NCBI GenBank assembly: GCA_025062045.1 | Contig: JANXAF010000002.1 | Location: forward strand, 165,262-229,261 | Reading direction: 5' to 3' | DNA length: 64,000 nucleotides | Source of the DNA: Thermodesulfobacteriota bacterium | GTDB lineage: Bacteria > Desulfobacterota > Syntrophorhabdia > Syntrophorhabdales > JANXAF01 | In this document: positions 33,359 to 42,642 of the stretch, piece after piece | Numbering within the stretch: the first letter of the stretch is position 1 | How the letters are laid out: each line of letters starts with the position of its first letter | Notes under the pieces: model-generated | Told to the model about the DNA's origin: nothing | Database searches by the model: none | The model's input: the letters and a program-made list of their open reading frames with translations, nothing else | Program-made: the position numbers and the translations under genes

Positions 33359-34564
33359 GACTTGAACTTCTAGTGGAAAATCCGTAACTCTCTCTAGGCC
33401 CCACTTCCTTACTATGAAGTCTACCTCAAGTCCCGAGGCACCGAGACCGGGGATTACGAATTTGGGTTCAAAGGCGAATACCATGCCTTCTTTAAGAATC
33501 ATCTTTCGTTTTTCAGTAATAACGGGAAGTTCATTTATCTCAAGACCGAGTCCATGGCCAACAAAACTGACCTTTGTCTGGCCATAACCCATGAAAAACT
33601 CATCAAGGCCAGCCCTTTTTGCAAGGCTTTTTGCTTTACTGAAGATTTCAGTAGCATCTACCCCTTCTTTACCAAAAGATTGGACCTCACTAATTATCTC
33701 AAAGGAACACTCGTAGGCCCTCCTCATAATCTCGTCCTTCCATTCGCCTATAAGAAAGAGTCTTGTTTCGTCTGTAATATAACCGTTATATCCGCCACCG
33801 TAATCGACAAGGGTAGGCACCCCTCTTTCTATACGGTTAAATGAAGGACCCTGGGCGATTGCCGGAGTAATTCCATAGCCTGATATGGGGACATCCGCGA
33901 AGGAGGCGATTGTGCTTGTGAGCCCGTGAATGACGTAGATGTTCATCATTTCTTGATTCATTCCTCGCATGCGGAGAAAACCTTGATGGCCATTGATTCT
34001 TCCTACATACTCGAGTCTGGCAGCTACATCGAGCTCCCTTTCGCCCTCGGCTATCACTTTTTTTGCCTCGTCGAAGACCTTTCGAATGATCATGCCCGAT
34101 TTTTTGATCTGCGAGATTTCGAACTCACTTTTTACAGCCCTTATTTCCCTAAGAGCCCTGGATATATCCTCAATCTCATGGTCCTTCAGTATCTTTTTCC
34201 ACCTCTCGTAGATAAGTACAGGAATCACATCCAACTCCATCCCACACCTTTTTCCCTTAGTTAGGTACTTCTCGATATGACCCTTTAGGTCCTTCTCACT
34301 TTTGATAGGGATTTGGGATATGGGAGATTCGATCCTTGCCCTTTCCTGATTTTTTTCGACGAATAAAATGGGTTCATCCTCTAGCGGCACAAAAAGAACG
34401 GACTTCTGGGTGGTTCCCGTAAAGTAGTATACGTCGGCGTTCTGAAGGATTATTGCACAACAAAGGCCACTCTTTTCCATGTGATCCTTGAGGTTTTTTA
34501 TCCTTGCTTGAAGCTCTGAAAGGGAGGCGCATTCAGTTAGACTTATGTTTTCGGACGTACTCAT
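33353..34564 (-). CDS. M24-family aminopeptidase (Xaa-Pro dipeptidase-like)
   Basis: 403-residue metallopeptidase of the pita-bread fold. An N-terminal creatinase-like domain (residues about 1-165, with QNADVYYFTGTTQKSVLFVP) precedes the catalytic domain. The five metal ligands are visible: two Asp in LVDYGGGYNGYITDETR, His in VGHGLGLEINE, and Glu in FAFEPKF and in GLEVDF. It likely cleaves X-Pro peptides. The start overlaps the end of proS by 32 bp on the same strand. Confidence 0.85.
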   Translation of the reverse strand: MSTSENISLTECASLSELQARIKNLKDHMEKSGLCCAIILQNADVYYFTGTTQKSVLFVPLEDEPILFVEKNQERARIESPISQIPIKSEKDLKGHIEKYLTKGKRCGMELDVIPVLIYERWKKILKDHEIEDISRALREIRAVKSEFEISQIKKSGMIIRKVFDEAKKVIAEGERELDVAARLEYVGRINGHQGFLRMRGMNQEMMNIYVIHGLTSTIASFADVPISGYGITPAIAQGPSFNRIERGVPTLVDYGGGYNGYITDETRLFLIGEWKDEIMRRAYECSFEIISEVQSFGKEGVDATEIFSKAKSLAKRAGLDEFFMGYGQTKVSFVGHGLGLEINELPVITEKRKMILKEGMVFAFEPKFVIPGLGASGLEVDFIVRKWGLERVTDFPLEVQVL

Positions 34565-36239
34565 TAACCCTCCTTACCACCTCTTCTTTCTTTACCTTTT
34601 CAGTATTTTCAGAATCTCTCATCTTTATCTCCACATATCCCTCTTTTAGGTTTTTTTCGCCAATTGTCACCCTAATTGGCACACCTATAAGATCACAGTC
34701 CTTAAACTTCACGCCCGGTCTTTCATCCCTGTCGTCGAGTAACGCATCAACACCGGCATCTATAAGCTCGGTGTAAACTCTCTCGGCCACTTCCATAGAA
34801 TAGGAATCGGTGACATTTATTGGAAGAACAGTAACTTCAAAAGGGGCAATGGAAATGGGAAGGATCATACCGTTTTTATCGTGTTTTTGCTCGATTGCGG
34901 CGGCAAGAGTCCTTCCCACACCTATCCCGTAACAACCCATAACTATGTACTTTTCCCTACCATCTCTATCCAGAAACTTAGCGTTCATCGCCTCGCTGTA
35001 CTTGGTTCCCAGTTTGAATATATGACCCACCTCAATCCCCCTTTTGGAAAGGAGACTTCCCTCGCACCTAGGACAAGGGTCGCCAATTTGAGCGTATCTT
35101 AGGTCGTAAAAACCCCTAACTTCCAAGTCAGATACGTTGACCCCTAATATATGTGTATCTGCCTCGTTTCCTCCGACAACGAAGTCCTCCATTTGACCCA
35201 CCTCTTTGTCAGCGTATAGCGGGATCGAAAGGCCAAGAGGGCCAGAAAAACCGAGAGGTGCTCCAGTAATTCTTTCTATCTCGTCACCGCTTAAAAGTTC
35301 GACAAAATCGAGGTTTAAAAGATTCTTTAACTTCGTTTCGTTTACTTCCCTGTCCCCTCTTATCAGTACACCGAATGTCCCTTTTTCGCTCTTGTAAAGA
35401 AGCGTTTTTAGGATCCGTTCTTTCGGAACATTCAAGTACTCTGCGACCTCCTCGACCTTTCTTTTATTGGGAGTGAGGACCTTTTTGTAATTTCCTCTCT
35501 TTCCACTTAACTTGAAATTTCCCCCTATCTCTGCTTTTTCATGGTTTGCACTGTAGCCGCATTTTTCGCAGAAAAATATTATGTCTTCCCCAGTTTCGGC
35601 AAGGACCATAAATTCATGAGAGAAACTTCCTCCTATTTCGCCCGTGTCCGCTTCTACAACCGTAAATGTAAGTCCACACCTTCTAAATATATTGGCATAA
35701 GCATCGTACATGGCAGCGTAACTTTTTTCCGCATCTTCTTCAGAACGGTCGAAGCTATAAGCGTCCTTCATCACGAATTCTCTAGCCCGCATCACTCCAA
35801 ACCTCGGTCTTATTTCGTCTCTGAACTTTGTATGTATCTGGTAAAGAATGAGAGGCATATCCCTGTAAGAACGGATTTCTCTCCTTGCTATATCTGTCAC
35901 TACCTCTTCATGGGTAGGGGCAAGACAGAGCTCTCTTTCATTTCTGTCTCTAAATCGCAAAAGTTCCTTTCCGTACTTTTCCCATCTTTTGCTTTCTGTC
36001 CACAGCTCTTTGGGCTGGACAATAGGCATAAGTATCTCCTGGGCACCTTTTTTATTCATCTCATCCCGGATTATGTTTTCTATTTTACGTATGCATTTGA
36101 GACCTAGGGGTAGCCAGCTGTAAATGCCAGAAGATAGCCGCATGATGAACGAAGCTCGAACCATTAGTTTATGGCTTATAACTTCAGCATCTTTAGGGTC
36201 CTCCTTCAAAGGAAAATAGAACACCCTTGAGAATCTCAT
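34533..36239 (-). CDS. proS: Prolyl-tRNA synthetase
   Basis: 568-residue bacterial-type class II enzyme. Motifs: SGIYSWLPLGLKCIRKIE, the LAPTHEEVVTDIARREI motif 2 region, a YbaK-like editing insertion (residues about 225-400, with RGDREVNETKL and PLGFSGPLGL), and the C-terminal anticodon domain with DDRDERPGVKFKDCDLIGVP. ATG 36239 is chosen because GGAGG lies 6 bases upstream; an in-frame GTG at 36251 overlaps that site. Confidence 0.97.
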   Translation of the reverse strand: MRFSRVFYFPLKEDPKDAEVISHKLMVRASFIMRLSSGIYSWLPLGLKCIRKIENIIRDEMNKKGAQEILMPIVQPKELWTESKRWEKYGKELLRFRDRNERELCLAPTHEEVVTDIARREIRSYRDMPLILYQIHTKFRDEIRPRFGVMRAREFVMKDAYSFDRSEEDAEKSYAAMYDAYANIFRRCGLTFTVVEADTGEIGGSFSHEFMVLAETGEDIIFFCEKCGYSANHEKAEIGGNFKLSGKRGNYKKVLTPNKRKVEEVAEYLNVPKERILKTLLYKSEKGTFGVLIRGDREVNETKLKNLLNLDFVELLSGDEIERITGAPLGFSGPLGLSIPLYADKEVGQMEDFVVGGNEADTHILGVNVSDLEVRGFYDLRYAQIGDPCPRCEGSLLSKRGIEVGHIFKLGTKYSEAMNAKFLDRDGREKYIVMGCYGIGVGRTLAAAIEQKHDKNGMILPISIAPFEVTVLPINVTDSYSMEVAERVYTELIDAGVDALLDDRDERPGVKFKDCDLIGVPIRVTIGEKNLKEGYVEIKMRDSENTEKVKKEEVVRRVNEYVRKHKSN

Positions 36240-36291
36240 TCTGTCCTCCACTTAATTAGCTGAGAGATCTTATATGGAGCGAACCCTTTTT

Positions 36292-36714
36292 TCAGAGTGG
36301 GATATCCTCATCCTCTTCATGCGGAAACTCTTCCTCGATCTCCTCTTGGAGACCTGGCTCTTTCTGTATGTCTTCCTGGGGTGGTGGTGTTGGGAGCATT
36401 CTTAAATCGGTTGCAACTATTTCGTAAGCTCTCCTTTTTATCCCGTCTTTACCCTCGTATTCTCTTGACTGGATCCTACCCTCTATGTACACTAGTCTCC
36501 CCTTTTTTAGATATTCCCCGCATATCTCACCAAGTTTTCTCCAAGCGATTACCCTATGCCATTCTGTTTTCTCGAATCTATTGCCGTTTTTGTCCCTTCT
36601 TACCTCTGTTGTGGCCACATTGAAGGTGGCAACAGGTATACCATCAGCGGTGTGCCTCAGTTCAGGATCTGCTCCTAGCCTTCCGACAAGTATCACTTTA
36701 TTCACACCGGCCAT
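36292..36714 (-). CDS. ssb: Single-stranded DNA-binding protein
   Basis: 140-residue OB-fold protein that coats single-stranded DNA. MAGVNKVILVGRLGADPELR, WHRVIAWRKLGEICGEYLKKG and VYIEGRIQSREYEGKDG are typical. The tail is acidic and Pro-containing and ends EDEDIPL. The canonical partner-binding tip is IPF, so the last residue is Leu (CTC) rather than Phe. ATG 36714 follows GGGGGT; a longer frame upstream is not supported. A promoter lies about 30 bp upstream. proS follows on the same strand. Confidence 0.96.
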   Translation of the reverse strand: MAGVNKVILVGRLGADPELRHTADGIPVATFNVATTEVRRDKNGNRFEKTEWHRVIAWRKLGEICGEYLKKGRLVYIEGRIQSREYEGKDGIKRRAYEIVATDLRMLPTPPPQEDIQKEPGLQEEIEEEFPHEEDEDIPL

Positions 36715-36742
36715 TTTACCCCCGAAAGATGATGTCTTAGTA

Positions 36743-36771
36743 AAGTTATAGTAAGCTCGGGAAAAAGTCAA
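36743..36771 (-). promoter_or_regulatory. Promoter for ssb-proS
   Basis: Minus strand TTGACT (36771-36766), 17-bp spacer, TAACTT (36748-36743). A 12-bp palindrome AAAGTTAACTTT (36802-36813), flanked by GAGATAT/ATATCTC arms (36781-36824), lies upstream and could be an operator. Confidence 0.5.
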
Positions 36772-36831
36772 TCGGCATTTGAGATATACAGTTTAAAACG
36801 AAAAGTTAACTTTCAGCATATCTCTTGTATC

Positions 36832-36853
36832 AAAAAAAATGCCGAAGGCATTT
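36832..36853 (-). terminator. Rho-independent terminator for the lon-nudix-der operon
   Basis: On the minus strand: AAATGCC, loop TTC, GGCATTT, then an uninterrupted run of T. The 7-bp stem with a tight loop and T-tract is a textbook terminator. It lies about 300 bp past the der stop and just before the ssb promoter region. Confidence 0.75.
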
Positions 36854-36904
36854 CTTCTAGATCTTTTTATTGTCACTAGACATTCTTTGTTGTACGAACA
36901 TACC

Positions 36905-37075
36905 GTGAAAAAAAGAAAATCGGGAAAGGAAAAAAGATCGATACGCGTTATTATGAGGCTGAACAAGGAGGAACATGAAGTTTTTGAAAAGAAGGCATCC
37001 TCTCTAGGAACGAATATATCTTCCTTCCCTATCCGTCACGGAAGGATCGATCTAGGAAAGGAAGAGCATAAATAG
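36905..37075 (+). CDS. Possible ribbon-helix-helix-like small protein or remnant
   Basis: About 56 residues: a basic lead (KKRKSGKEKR), then SIRVIMRLNKEEHEVFEKKASSLGTN, which resembles the strand-helix start of CopG/MobC-type ribbon-helix-helix proteins. It then breaks off into a short non-matching tail. No Shine-Dalgarno precedes the GTG, and an ATG at 36839 would sit inside the terminator hairpin. It may be a decayed gene. The rest of the 36715-37158 interval holds only the ssb promoter and this terminator. Confidence 0.3.
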   Translation: MKKRKSGKEKRSIRVIMRLNKEEHEVFEKKASSLGTNISSFPIRHGRIDLGKEEHK

Positions 37076-37158
37076 AAGGGGCAAGGGATGGCATCAAAAA
37101 AGGAAAAGACAACAAAGAAAAAAAACAACGAGCAAAAAGAAATAGTAAAGAACTGCCG

Positions 37159-38502
37159 CTATTTTTTTTTGAACTTTAGCCTGAGCGGACAGCCCAAAAA
37201 ACCGTATCTTTCCCTTAAGGAATTCTCTAAGTATTTTTTATAGTGCGCGGGTATGGACTGCGGATGGTTTGAAAAGAATACAAAAGATGGCGGACAGATA
37301 CCCACCTGAGTTGCGTAGTATATCTTTACAGTTCTTCCCCCCGCGGAGGGAGGCTGCCTTTCCTCCAAAATACTTGTCAAGGCACGGTTAAGCTCGGAAG
37401 TCTCAATCCTTTTTTTCATCTCCGAGTCGACTTGAATATCGGCATATAATATTTTGTCGATGTTCTTCTTTTTTAGTGCCGAAACGAAGATGCAAGGACA
37501 AAAGCTAGCATGGGGAATTCTTGCTCTCAAAAGTCTCAGATACTCTTCTTCTTCCATCCTCGTCTCTACCAAGTCCCACTTATTTACGACTATTACAAGT
37601 CCTTTTCCATAGTTAAGCACAGTATGGACGAGAGAGGCTTCTTGGTGGCTTACCCCTTCGTGTGCGTCGACGATGAGATTGACTATGTCGGATCTTTCTA
37701 TGGTCTTTATAGCGCTTGCAACAGATTTTACTTCCACCACCGTATTGACCTTACTTTTCTTTCTTATGCCGGCCGTGTCTATTATGACAAACCTTCTTTT
37801 ATGAAAAACAATTTCAGTATCAATGGCATCCCTTGTTGTTCCAGGAATTTCACTAGTTATCATGCGCTCATCTCCAACTATTGCGTTAACGATGGATGAC
37901 TTTCCTGTGTTGGGTCTCCCAATTATGGCTATCTTTAAAGGTTCTTCCTCCTCAGAAGTGTCTTCTCCCTGAAAGGCTCTTAGCGCTAATGTCAGCGATT
38001 CTAAAAGTTCGGTGAGGTTTCTCCCATGAAGAGCACTTATGGGAAAAATTCTATCCATACCGAGTGCGTAAAACTCAGACAAATCCTTGATCTTTTTTTC
38101 GCTGTCTATCTTATTAACCACGTAGAAGACAGGCTTGTTTGCCTTTCTTATGATTCTTATTCCCTCCTCGTCTTCCGGAAGGAGACCCTCAGTGACATCG
38201 AAAAGGTAAACTATGACGTCTGACTCTTCGAGAGCCCTTTCAATCTGTTTCTTGACACCTAGGGCTATGCTATCCTTCGATCCAACGTCAAAACCACCTG
38301 TATCACAGAGCATAAAGCTAACCCCGTTGTACTCACACCTGGCATAATTGCGGTCCCTTGTGACCCCGGGTATGTCTTCTACGATGGCCTTCTTTGATCC
38401 GGATATCCTGTTAAAGAGAGTAGATTTTCCAACATTCGGTCTTCCAATTATCGCAACTAAAGGTAAATTTCTCTTTACAGTCTCGATGCGGGATCCTTCC
38501 AT
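37159..38502 (-). CDS. der: Ribosome-assembly GTPase Der (EngA)
   Basis: 447-residue protein with two tandem GTPase domains and a KH-like C-terminus. The first domain shows GRPNVGKSTLFN, DTGGF and NKID; the second shows GRPNTGKSSIVN, DTAGIRKK and NKWD. The C-terminal KIYYATQ, FVFFSNHP and GCPLRLKFKKK match Der. It acts in 50S subunit maturation. The gene follows the Nudix gene on the same strand with an 18-bp gap. Confidence 0.97.
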   Translation of the reverse strand: MEGSRIETVKRNLPLVAIIGRPNVGKSTLFNRISGSKKAIVEDIPGVTRDRNYARCEYNGVSFMLCDTGGFDVGSKDSIALGVKKQIERALEESDVIVYLFDVTEGLLPEDEEGIRIIRKANKPVFYVVNKIDSEKKIKDLSEFYALGMDRIFPISALHGRNLTELLESLTLALRAFQGEDTSEEEEPLKIAIIGRPNTGKSSIVNAIVGDERMITSEIPGTTRDAIDTEIVFHKRRFVIIDTAGIRKKSKVNTVVEVKSVASAIKTIERSDIVNLIVDAHEGVSHQEASLVHTVLNYGKGLVIVVNKWDLVETRMEEEEYLRLLRARIPHASFCPCIFVSALKKKNIDKILYADIQVDSEMKKRIETSELNRALTSILEERQPPSAGGRTVKIYYATQVGICPPSFVFFSNHPQSIPAHYKKYLENSLRERYGFLGCPLRLKFKKK

Positions 38503-38520
38503 CTTTTGCAGCCAAAGCCT

Positions 38521-39054
38521 CTAATCCGAGATTATGACGGAACTCAAATTTTTTAAGATCCTTAAGGTCGCCCCAAATATTGTTTCGCCACTGTAGATGA
38601 GAGAATCTTCGTTTTTAAAGTCAGGAGAGAGGATTATATCGAGAGGCAAAAATATCAAAAATGCAACCTCCCTCCGACTGAGCCTAAAATTATAGGGCGA
38701 ATTTATCCAGGCAACATACGGAGAGACAAGGTAACCGGATATTGTATACAAATCGTCCAGCCTACCGAGCACCTCTAAATCTTGTCTTTTTAATCCTATT
38801 TCTTCAAAAGACTCACGGAGTGCCGCATCCAGAGTATTTCCATCGGTTTTCTCACACACACCACCAGGAAAAGATACTTCACCCTTGTGGATCCGAACCT
38901 CCGTAGTTCTCTTCGTGAGAATTATGGAAAGAGGTTCTGTCCCTGCGTATATCGGCACAAGGACAGCGGCTCTTTTTGCCCTATCATCTTTTATTTTTTT
39001 TGGCTCATAAAGTGATATCTTCCTTTCTATTTCCTTACGGGTTATTGGATTCAT
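38521..39054 (-). CDS. Nudix hydrolase, CoA pyrophosphatase-like
   Basis: 177-residue Nudix enzyme. The Nudix box is seen as GGVCEKTDGNTLDAALRESFEEIGL (given in part: REsfEEiGl core intact). It is preceded by the LTKRTTEVRIHKGEVSFPGG signature, which marks the CoA-diphosphatase subgroup. It likely hydrolyses CoA or acyl-CoA to phosphopantetheine and ADP. The start overlaps the end of the Lon-like gene by 20 bp, so the two are co-translated. Confidence 0.87.
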   Translation of the reverse strand: MNPITRKEIERKISLYEPKKIKDDRAKRAAVLVPIYAGTEPLSIILTKRTTEVRIHKGEVSFPGGVCEKTDGNTLDAALRESFEEIGLKRQDLEVLGRLDDLYTISGYLVSPYVAWINSPYNFRLSRREVAFLIFLPLDIILSPDFKNEDSLIYSGETIFGATLRILKNLSSVIISD

Positions 39055-41461
39055 CCTTTTTTTTCTTTTCCTCTTCCTCCTCCTTCTTTTTCTCCATGGC
39101 CTCCGTTATTTCAGTGAGTCTTTTCATGACAAGATAATTGATAGTATCCTCGGGGTAGGTGCCATCTTCCCGCATTTTTCCTGCAGGTAAACCTGTCAGT
39201 ATCTCGAGTCCCTCCTCCATCTCTTTTATAGCGTATATTGTGAATTTCCCTTCCCGTACAGCATCGACCACGTCCTTTTTGAGCATGAGATTTTTAACGT
39301 TTCTTTCTGGGATTATGACGCCATGTGATCCATTTAAACCCCTCATCCGACATAGTTCAAAGAATCCTTCTATTTTCTCGTTTATACCGCCTACCGGCTG
39401 TACCTCTCCGTTTTGATCCATAGATCCTGTGACAGCAATGCTCTGTTTCAAAGGTAAATTCGCGATACTGCTTATGAGTGCGTAAAGCTCGGCGCACGTT
39501 GCGCTATCACCCTCAACCATCTCGTAAAGCTGCTCAAACGTTATGGATGCCGAAAGTGTAATAGGTTTCTTTGTCGAATATTTGCTACCGAGATAACTCG
39601 AAATGATAAATATCGCCTTCTCATGTATCCTTCCGCTCAACTTCGTTTCCCTTTCTATATTTACGATACCAGCCCTTCCCGCGTAGGTTTTAGCGGTTAT
39701 TCTTGACGGCTTTCCAAAACTATAATCACCGAGATCCAAGATGGCAAGCCCATTTATCTGGCCAACCTTTTCCTCTTCGGTGTCAACGATTAGTGTACCT
39801 TCTAACATCATTTCCCTCAGTTTCTCTTCGAGCCTGTTTACCCTGTATATTTTTTCTTCAAGCGCTTTAAGTACGTGCCTGCCACTTACGACGTTGGAAT
39901 TTTCTTGCTTAGCCCAGTAGTTGGCCTCTCTTAGAAGATCTGCTATTTGACCAAACTTTGTTGATAGCTTTTCCTTATGTTCCGCAAGTCTTGAACCATA
40001 CTCTACCACTCTTGCGCACGCTGACCTATCAAAGGGGAGAAGGTTTTCAGCCTTTTGGATGTAGGATATAAAAGATGCGTACCTTTTTATGTTTTCCTCA
40101 TTTCTCTCCATTCTTGTGTCGAAGTCCGCCTTTACCTTAAAGAGGTTTCTCCACTCTTCGTCGAGATTGTAAAGGATGTAGTAATAAAAAGGATTGCCGA
40201 TCACTATGACCTTCACATCTAAAGGTATGGGTTCGGGTTTGAGGGCAGATGTGCTCATAAGCCTATACTGCTCAAGAACATCCTCTATTTTTATCTCCTT
40301 ATTTTTGAGTGCCCTCTTTAACGCATCGTAAGAGAATATGTTCTTCAATAGATCCTCAATGTATAGAACAAGATAGCCACCATTGGCCTTGTGGAGGGAA
40401 CCGGGTTTTATCATGGTAAAATCCGTAACCGCAATCCCATAGAGGTACTTGTACTCTATCCTTCCAAAAAGATTAAGGTATGAAGGGTTACTCTCAAAAA
40501 TAACAGGAGCCCCCGTCCTATCCCCGTTACTGACAAGAACATTTACAGAGTATTTGCTAAATGACGGTTCAATCTTTGGGAGTTTGAGGAAGGGAAACGG
40601 TGAAGGGATATCAGGCTGGGCTCTAAAATCCTCGATGTTGGATAAGATATCCTCCTTTACGTCTTCCAGGTATGATAAAATCTTTTTGTTGTCACCGTAT
40701 TTCTTCTTTAAGGCATCCACAGCTGGCTGCAAAACCTCAAGGGCTATCATTTTTTCAAGACGAGAAATCATTTCGTTCACCAATCTTTCTGCCTGTTTTA
40801 AAGCCCTTAGAACGTCATTTAACTTTTCTTGTAATACCCTCCCCCTTTCCTCAAGAAGCCTTCTTGTCGGTTCATCTAGAGCATCAAATTCGTCTCTGGT
40901 TAGAGGTTCGCCTGAGACTTTCGCTGGAACTATAAGTATGCCAGCCGGTGTTTTCCGAAGGAGAAAACCCTGTGATCGCGCCTCCTCTTCAAGCTTTCTT
41001 AAATATTCTTCCTGCTTTTCCTGAAATTCGCCTATGATCTTGTTTTTCTGAACCTCATACTCTTTTGATTCGAAAGCCTTTGGTATCTCCGTTTTCAAGT
41101 ACTTTACAAGTTCTTCCATATCTTTTTGGAACTCAGGTCCCTTACCTGGTGCGAGAGAAATAGCGCAGGGTGAATCGGGATCTTTAAAATTGTAGACGTA
41201 GCACCAATCTGACGGAACGGGCTCCTTGTTTGCAACCTCTTGAACGAGGTTCATCACGACGGACATTCTGCCACTTCCGGTTTCTCCAAGGACGAAGATG
41301 TTGAACCCGGAGCTCTTCATCCCGAGGCCAAAGTCGATAGCCTTTAGGGCCTTTTTCTGACCTATAATCTGATACTCCCCCCCGAGCTCTTCCGTCGTTT
41401 CAAAAGGGAACAGACTTTCGTCACAAACCTTATAGAGATCCTCTGGGCCTAACTTTCTCAC
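39035..41461 (-). CDS. Lon-like ATP-dependent protease (AAA_32 type)
   Basis: About 808-residue protease. The N-terminal ETTEELGG and P-loop GETGSGRMS are present, with Arg where the Walker lysine normally is, a form I associate with this LonB/AAA_32 group. A coiled-coil insertion follows, then the C-terminal Lon protease domain. Catalytic Ser is in EGDSATCAE and Lys in GINEKIEGF. GTG 41461 has GGAGGG six bases upstream; ATG 41467 and ATG 41500 are alternatives. Role: quality-control proteolysis. The C-terminus is a Lys/Glu-rich tail. Confidence 0.88.
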   Translation of the reverse strand: MRKLGPEDLYKVCDESLFPFETTEELGGEYQIIGQKKALKAIDFGLGMKSSGFNIFVLGETGSGRMSVVMNLVQEVANKEPVPSDWCYVYNFKDPDSPCAISLAPGKGPEFQKDMEELVKYLKTEIPKAFESKEYEVQKNKIIGEFQEKQEEYLRKLEEEARSQGFLLRKTPAGILIVPAKVSGEPLTRDEFDALDEPTRRLLEERGRVLQEKLNDVLRALKQAERLVNEMISRLEKMIALEVLQPAVDALKKKYGDNKKILSYLEDVKEDILSNIEDFRAQPDIPSPFPFLKLPKIEPSFSKYSVNVLVSNGDRTGAPVIFESNPSYLNLFGRIEYKYLYGIAVTDFTMIKPGSLHKANGGYLVLYIEDLLKNIFSYDALKRALKNKEIKIEDVLEQYRLMSTSALKPEPIPLDVKVIVIGNPFYYYILYNLDEEWRNLFKVKADFDTRMERNEENIKRYASFISYIQKAENLLPFDRSACARVVEYGSRLAEHKEKLSTKFGQIADLLREANYWAKQENSNVVSGRHVLKALEEKIYRVNRLEEKLREMMLEGTLIVDTEEEKVGQINGLAILDLGDYSFGKPSRITAKTYAGRAGIVNIERETKLSGRIHEKAIFIISSYLGSKYSTKKPITLSASITFEQLYEMVEGDSATCAELYALISSIANLPLKQSIAVTGSMDQNGEVQPVGGINEKIEGFFELCRMRGLNGSHGVIIPERNVKNLMLKKDVVDAVREGKFTIYAIKEMEEGLEILTGLPAGKMREDGTYPEDTINYLVMKRLTEITEAMEKKKEEEEEKKKKDESNNP

Positions 41462-41561
41462 ATCCATCCCTCCGGATTGCGTATGAGCTAGATAATACAT
41501 ATTTTTTTTCCTTTCCTTCCGTCAACACTTTTTTCCGAACAGCCGTCATTTTTGCCTTTTC

Positions 41562-41590
41562 TTGACAAAGATGGGACGCATTATTAATTT
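41562..41590 (+). promoter_or_regulatory. Promoter for hrcA-grpE-dnaJ
   Basis: TTGACA (41562-41567), 17-bp spacer, TAATTT (41585-41590). Transcription would start near 41597, between two possible ATGs (41591 and 41606). No CIRCE element (TTAGCACTC-N9-GAGTGCTAA) is visible here, so self-repression by HrcA is not supported at this site. Confidence 0.45.
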
Positions 41591-41605
41591 ATGTTAAGAG
41601 TATTC

Positions 41606-42634
41606 ATGGCTCTGACCGAAAGGGAAGAAAGGATACTGGAAATCATAATTGAGACATACATGGATACAGCTCAGCCCGTGGGTTCTAAACTAGTGTCAAA
41701 CTATCTCAACAATAGACTTAGTGCCGCAACGATCCGCCACATAATGTACGAACTGGAGGAACAGGGTTACCTTTATAAGCCATATTCTGTCTCTGGAAGA
41801 ATCCCCACCGGAAAGGCTTTCAGATACTACGTGGATTCTTTATCCAACTTTAAGGCTCCTGCAAAAAGGGAAAGAGAGCTAATCTCAAGTTACTTTAAGC
41901 AGGGTTATACGCACTTGGAAGAGGTAATGATAGATACCTCGCGTGCCCTTGCCGCGATTTCCAGGTATGCTGGTATTGTTGTTGAGCCTAAATTGAATTC
42001 GATGCAGTTCAAAAGAGTCGAGTTTGTTAAGCTTTCAAATAGATCACTTTTGGTCCTTTTTATCACGTCTTCCGGCATGGTGTATAAGAGGGTGTTGAGC
42101 CTTGAAGAGAACATACCTTTTAGTGTTCTTGAAAGTATGAAACAGTACATGAATGAAAGATTTGAAGGATTGACATTTTCTGAACTTAAGGGAAAACTTC
42201 TCGAAGAGATAAAGAAAGATACTGAGGACTTTAAAGTCCTCATATCAAAGATAAAAGAATCCCTCGACTCTCTCATAGCCGGAAGCGAAAAACGGGAGAT
42301 CTACATTGAAGGGACATCGAAGATCATTGGGTTACCTGAGTTTACAGATATCATCAAGGTAAGGGAGATATTTAAAGCCCTCGAACAGAAGGAAAAACTT
42401 CTAAGCATTCTAGACAGGTGTCTTTCTGAGAAAGATGTAGTTGTGCTTGTAGGAGAGGAATGCCAGATGAGAGAGATGAAGGATATGAGTATTATCGCTT
42501 CCTCCTTTGCGATAAACGAAAAGAGAGCTGGAGTTTTAGGAGTCATAGGCCCTGTTCGTATGGATTATTCTAAGCTTATTCCGGTTGTCACTTATACAGC
42601 AAAGGTTTTGACGGATTACTTAACGAAGATGTGA
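41606..42634 (+). CDS. hrcA: Heat-shock repressor HrcA
   Basis: 342-residue repressor. The winged helix (LTEREERILEIIIETYMDTAQPVGS and LSAATIRHIMYELEEQGYL in outline) and PYSVSGRIPTGKAFRYYVD are classic HrcA. The C-terminal half includes GVIGPVRMDYSKLIPVVTYTAK. ATG 41606 gives the usual start MALTERE; ATG 41591 lies upstream of the predicted transcription start. HrcA normally binds CIRCE near groE and dnaK operons, none of which is in the window. Confidence 0.95.
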   Translation: MALTEREERILEIIIETYMDTAQPVGSKLVSNYLNNRLSAATIRHIMYELEEQGYLYKPYSVSGRIPTGKAFRYYVDSLSNFKAPAKRERELISSYFKQGYTHLEEVMIDTSRALAAISRYAGIVVEPKLNSMQFKRVEFVKLSNRSLLVLFITSSGMVYKRVLSLEENIPFSVLESMKQYMNERFEGLTFSELKGKLLEEIKKDTEDFKVLISKIKESLDSLIAGSEKREIYIEGTSKIIGLPEFTDIIKVREIFKALEQKEKLLSILDRCLSEKDVVVLVGEECQMREMKDMSIIASSFAINEKRAGVLGVIGPVRMDYSKLIPVVTYTAKVLTDYLTKM

Positions 42635-42642
42635 GGTGTGCC

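Noticed and set aside
37088..37243. Plus-strand 51-codon frame beginning MASKKEKTTKKK with a GGGGCAAGGG site
   Set aside because: Most of its length is antisense to the conserved end of der, and composition is explained by A-rich sequence; no family recognised.
40449..41024. 191-codon plus-strand frame opposite the Lon-like gene
   Set aside because: Ser/Phe-rich antisense shadow of a Lys/Glu-rich coding region.
41520..41605. CIRCE element upstream of hrcA
   Set aside because: No TTAGCACTC/GAGTGCTAA inverted repeat is present, only a plain promoter.
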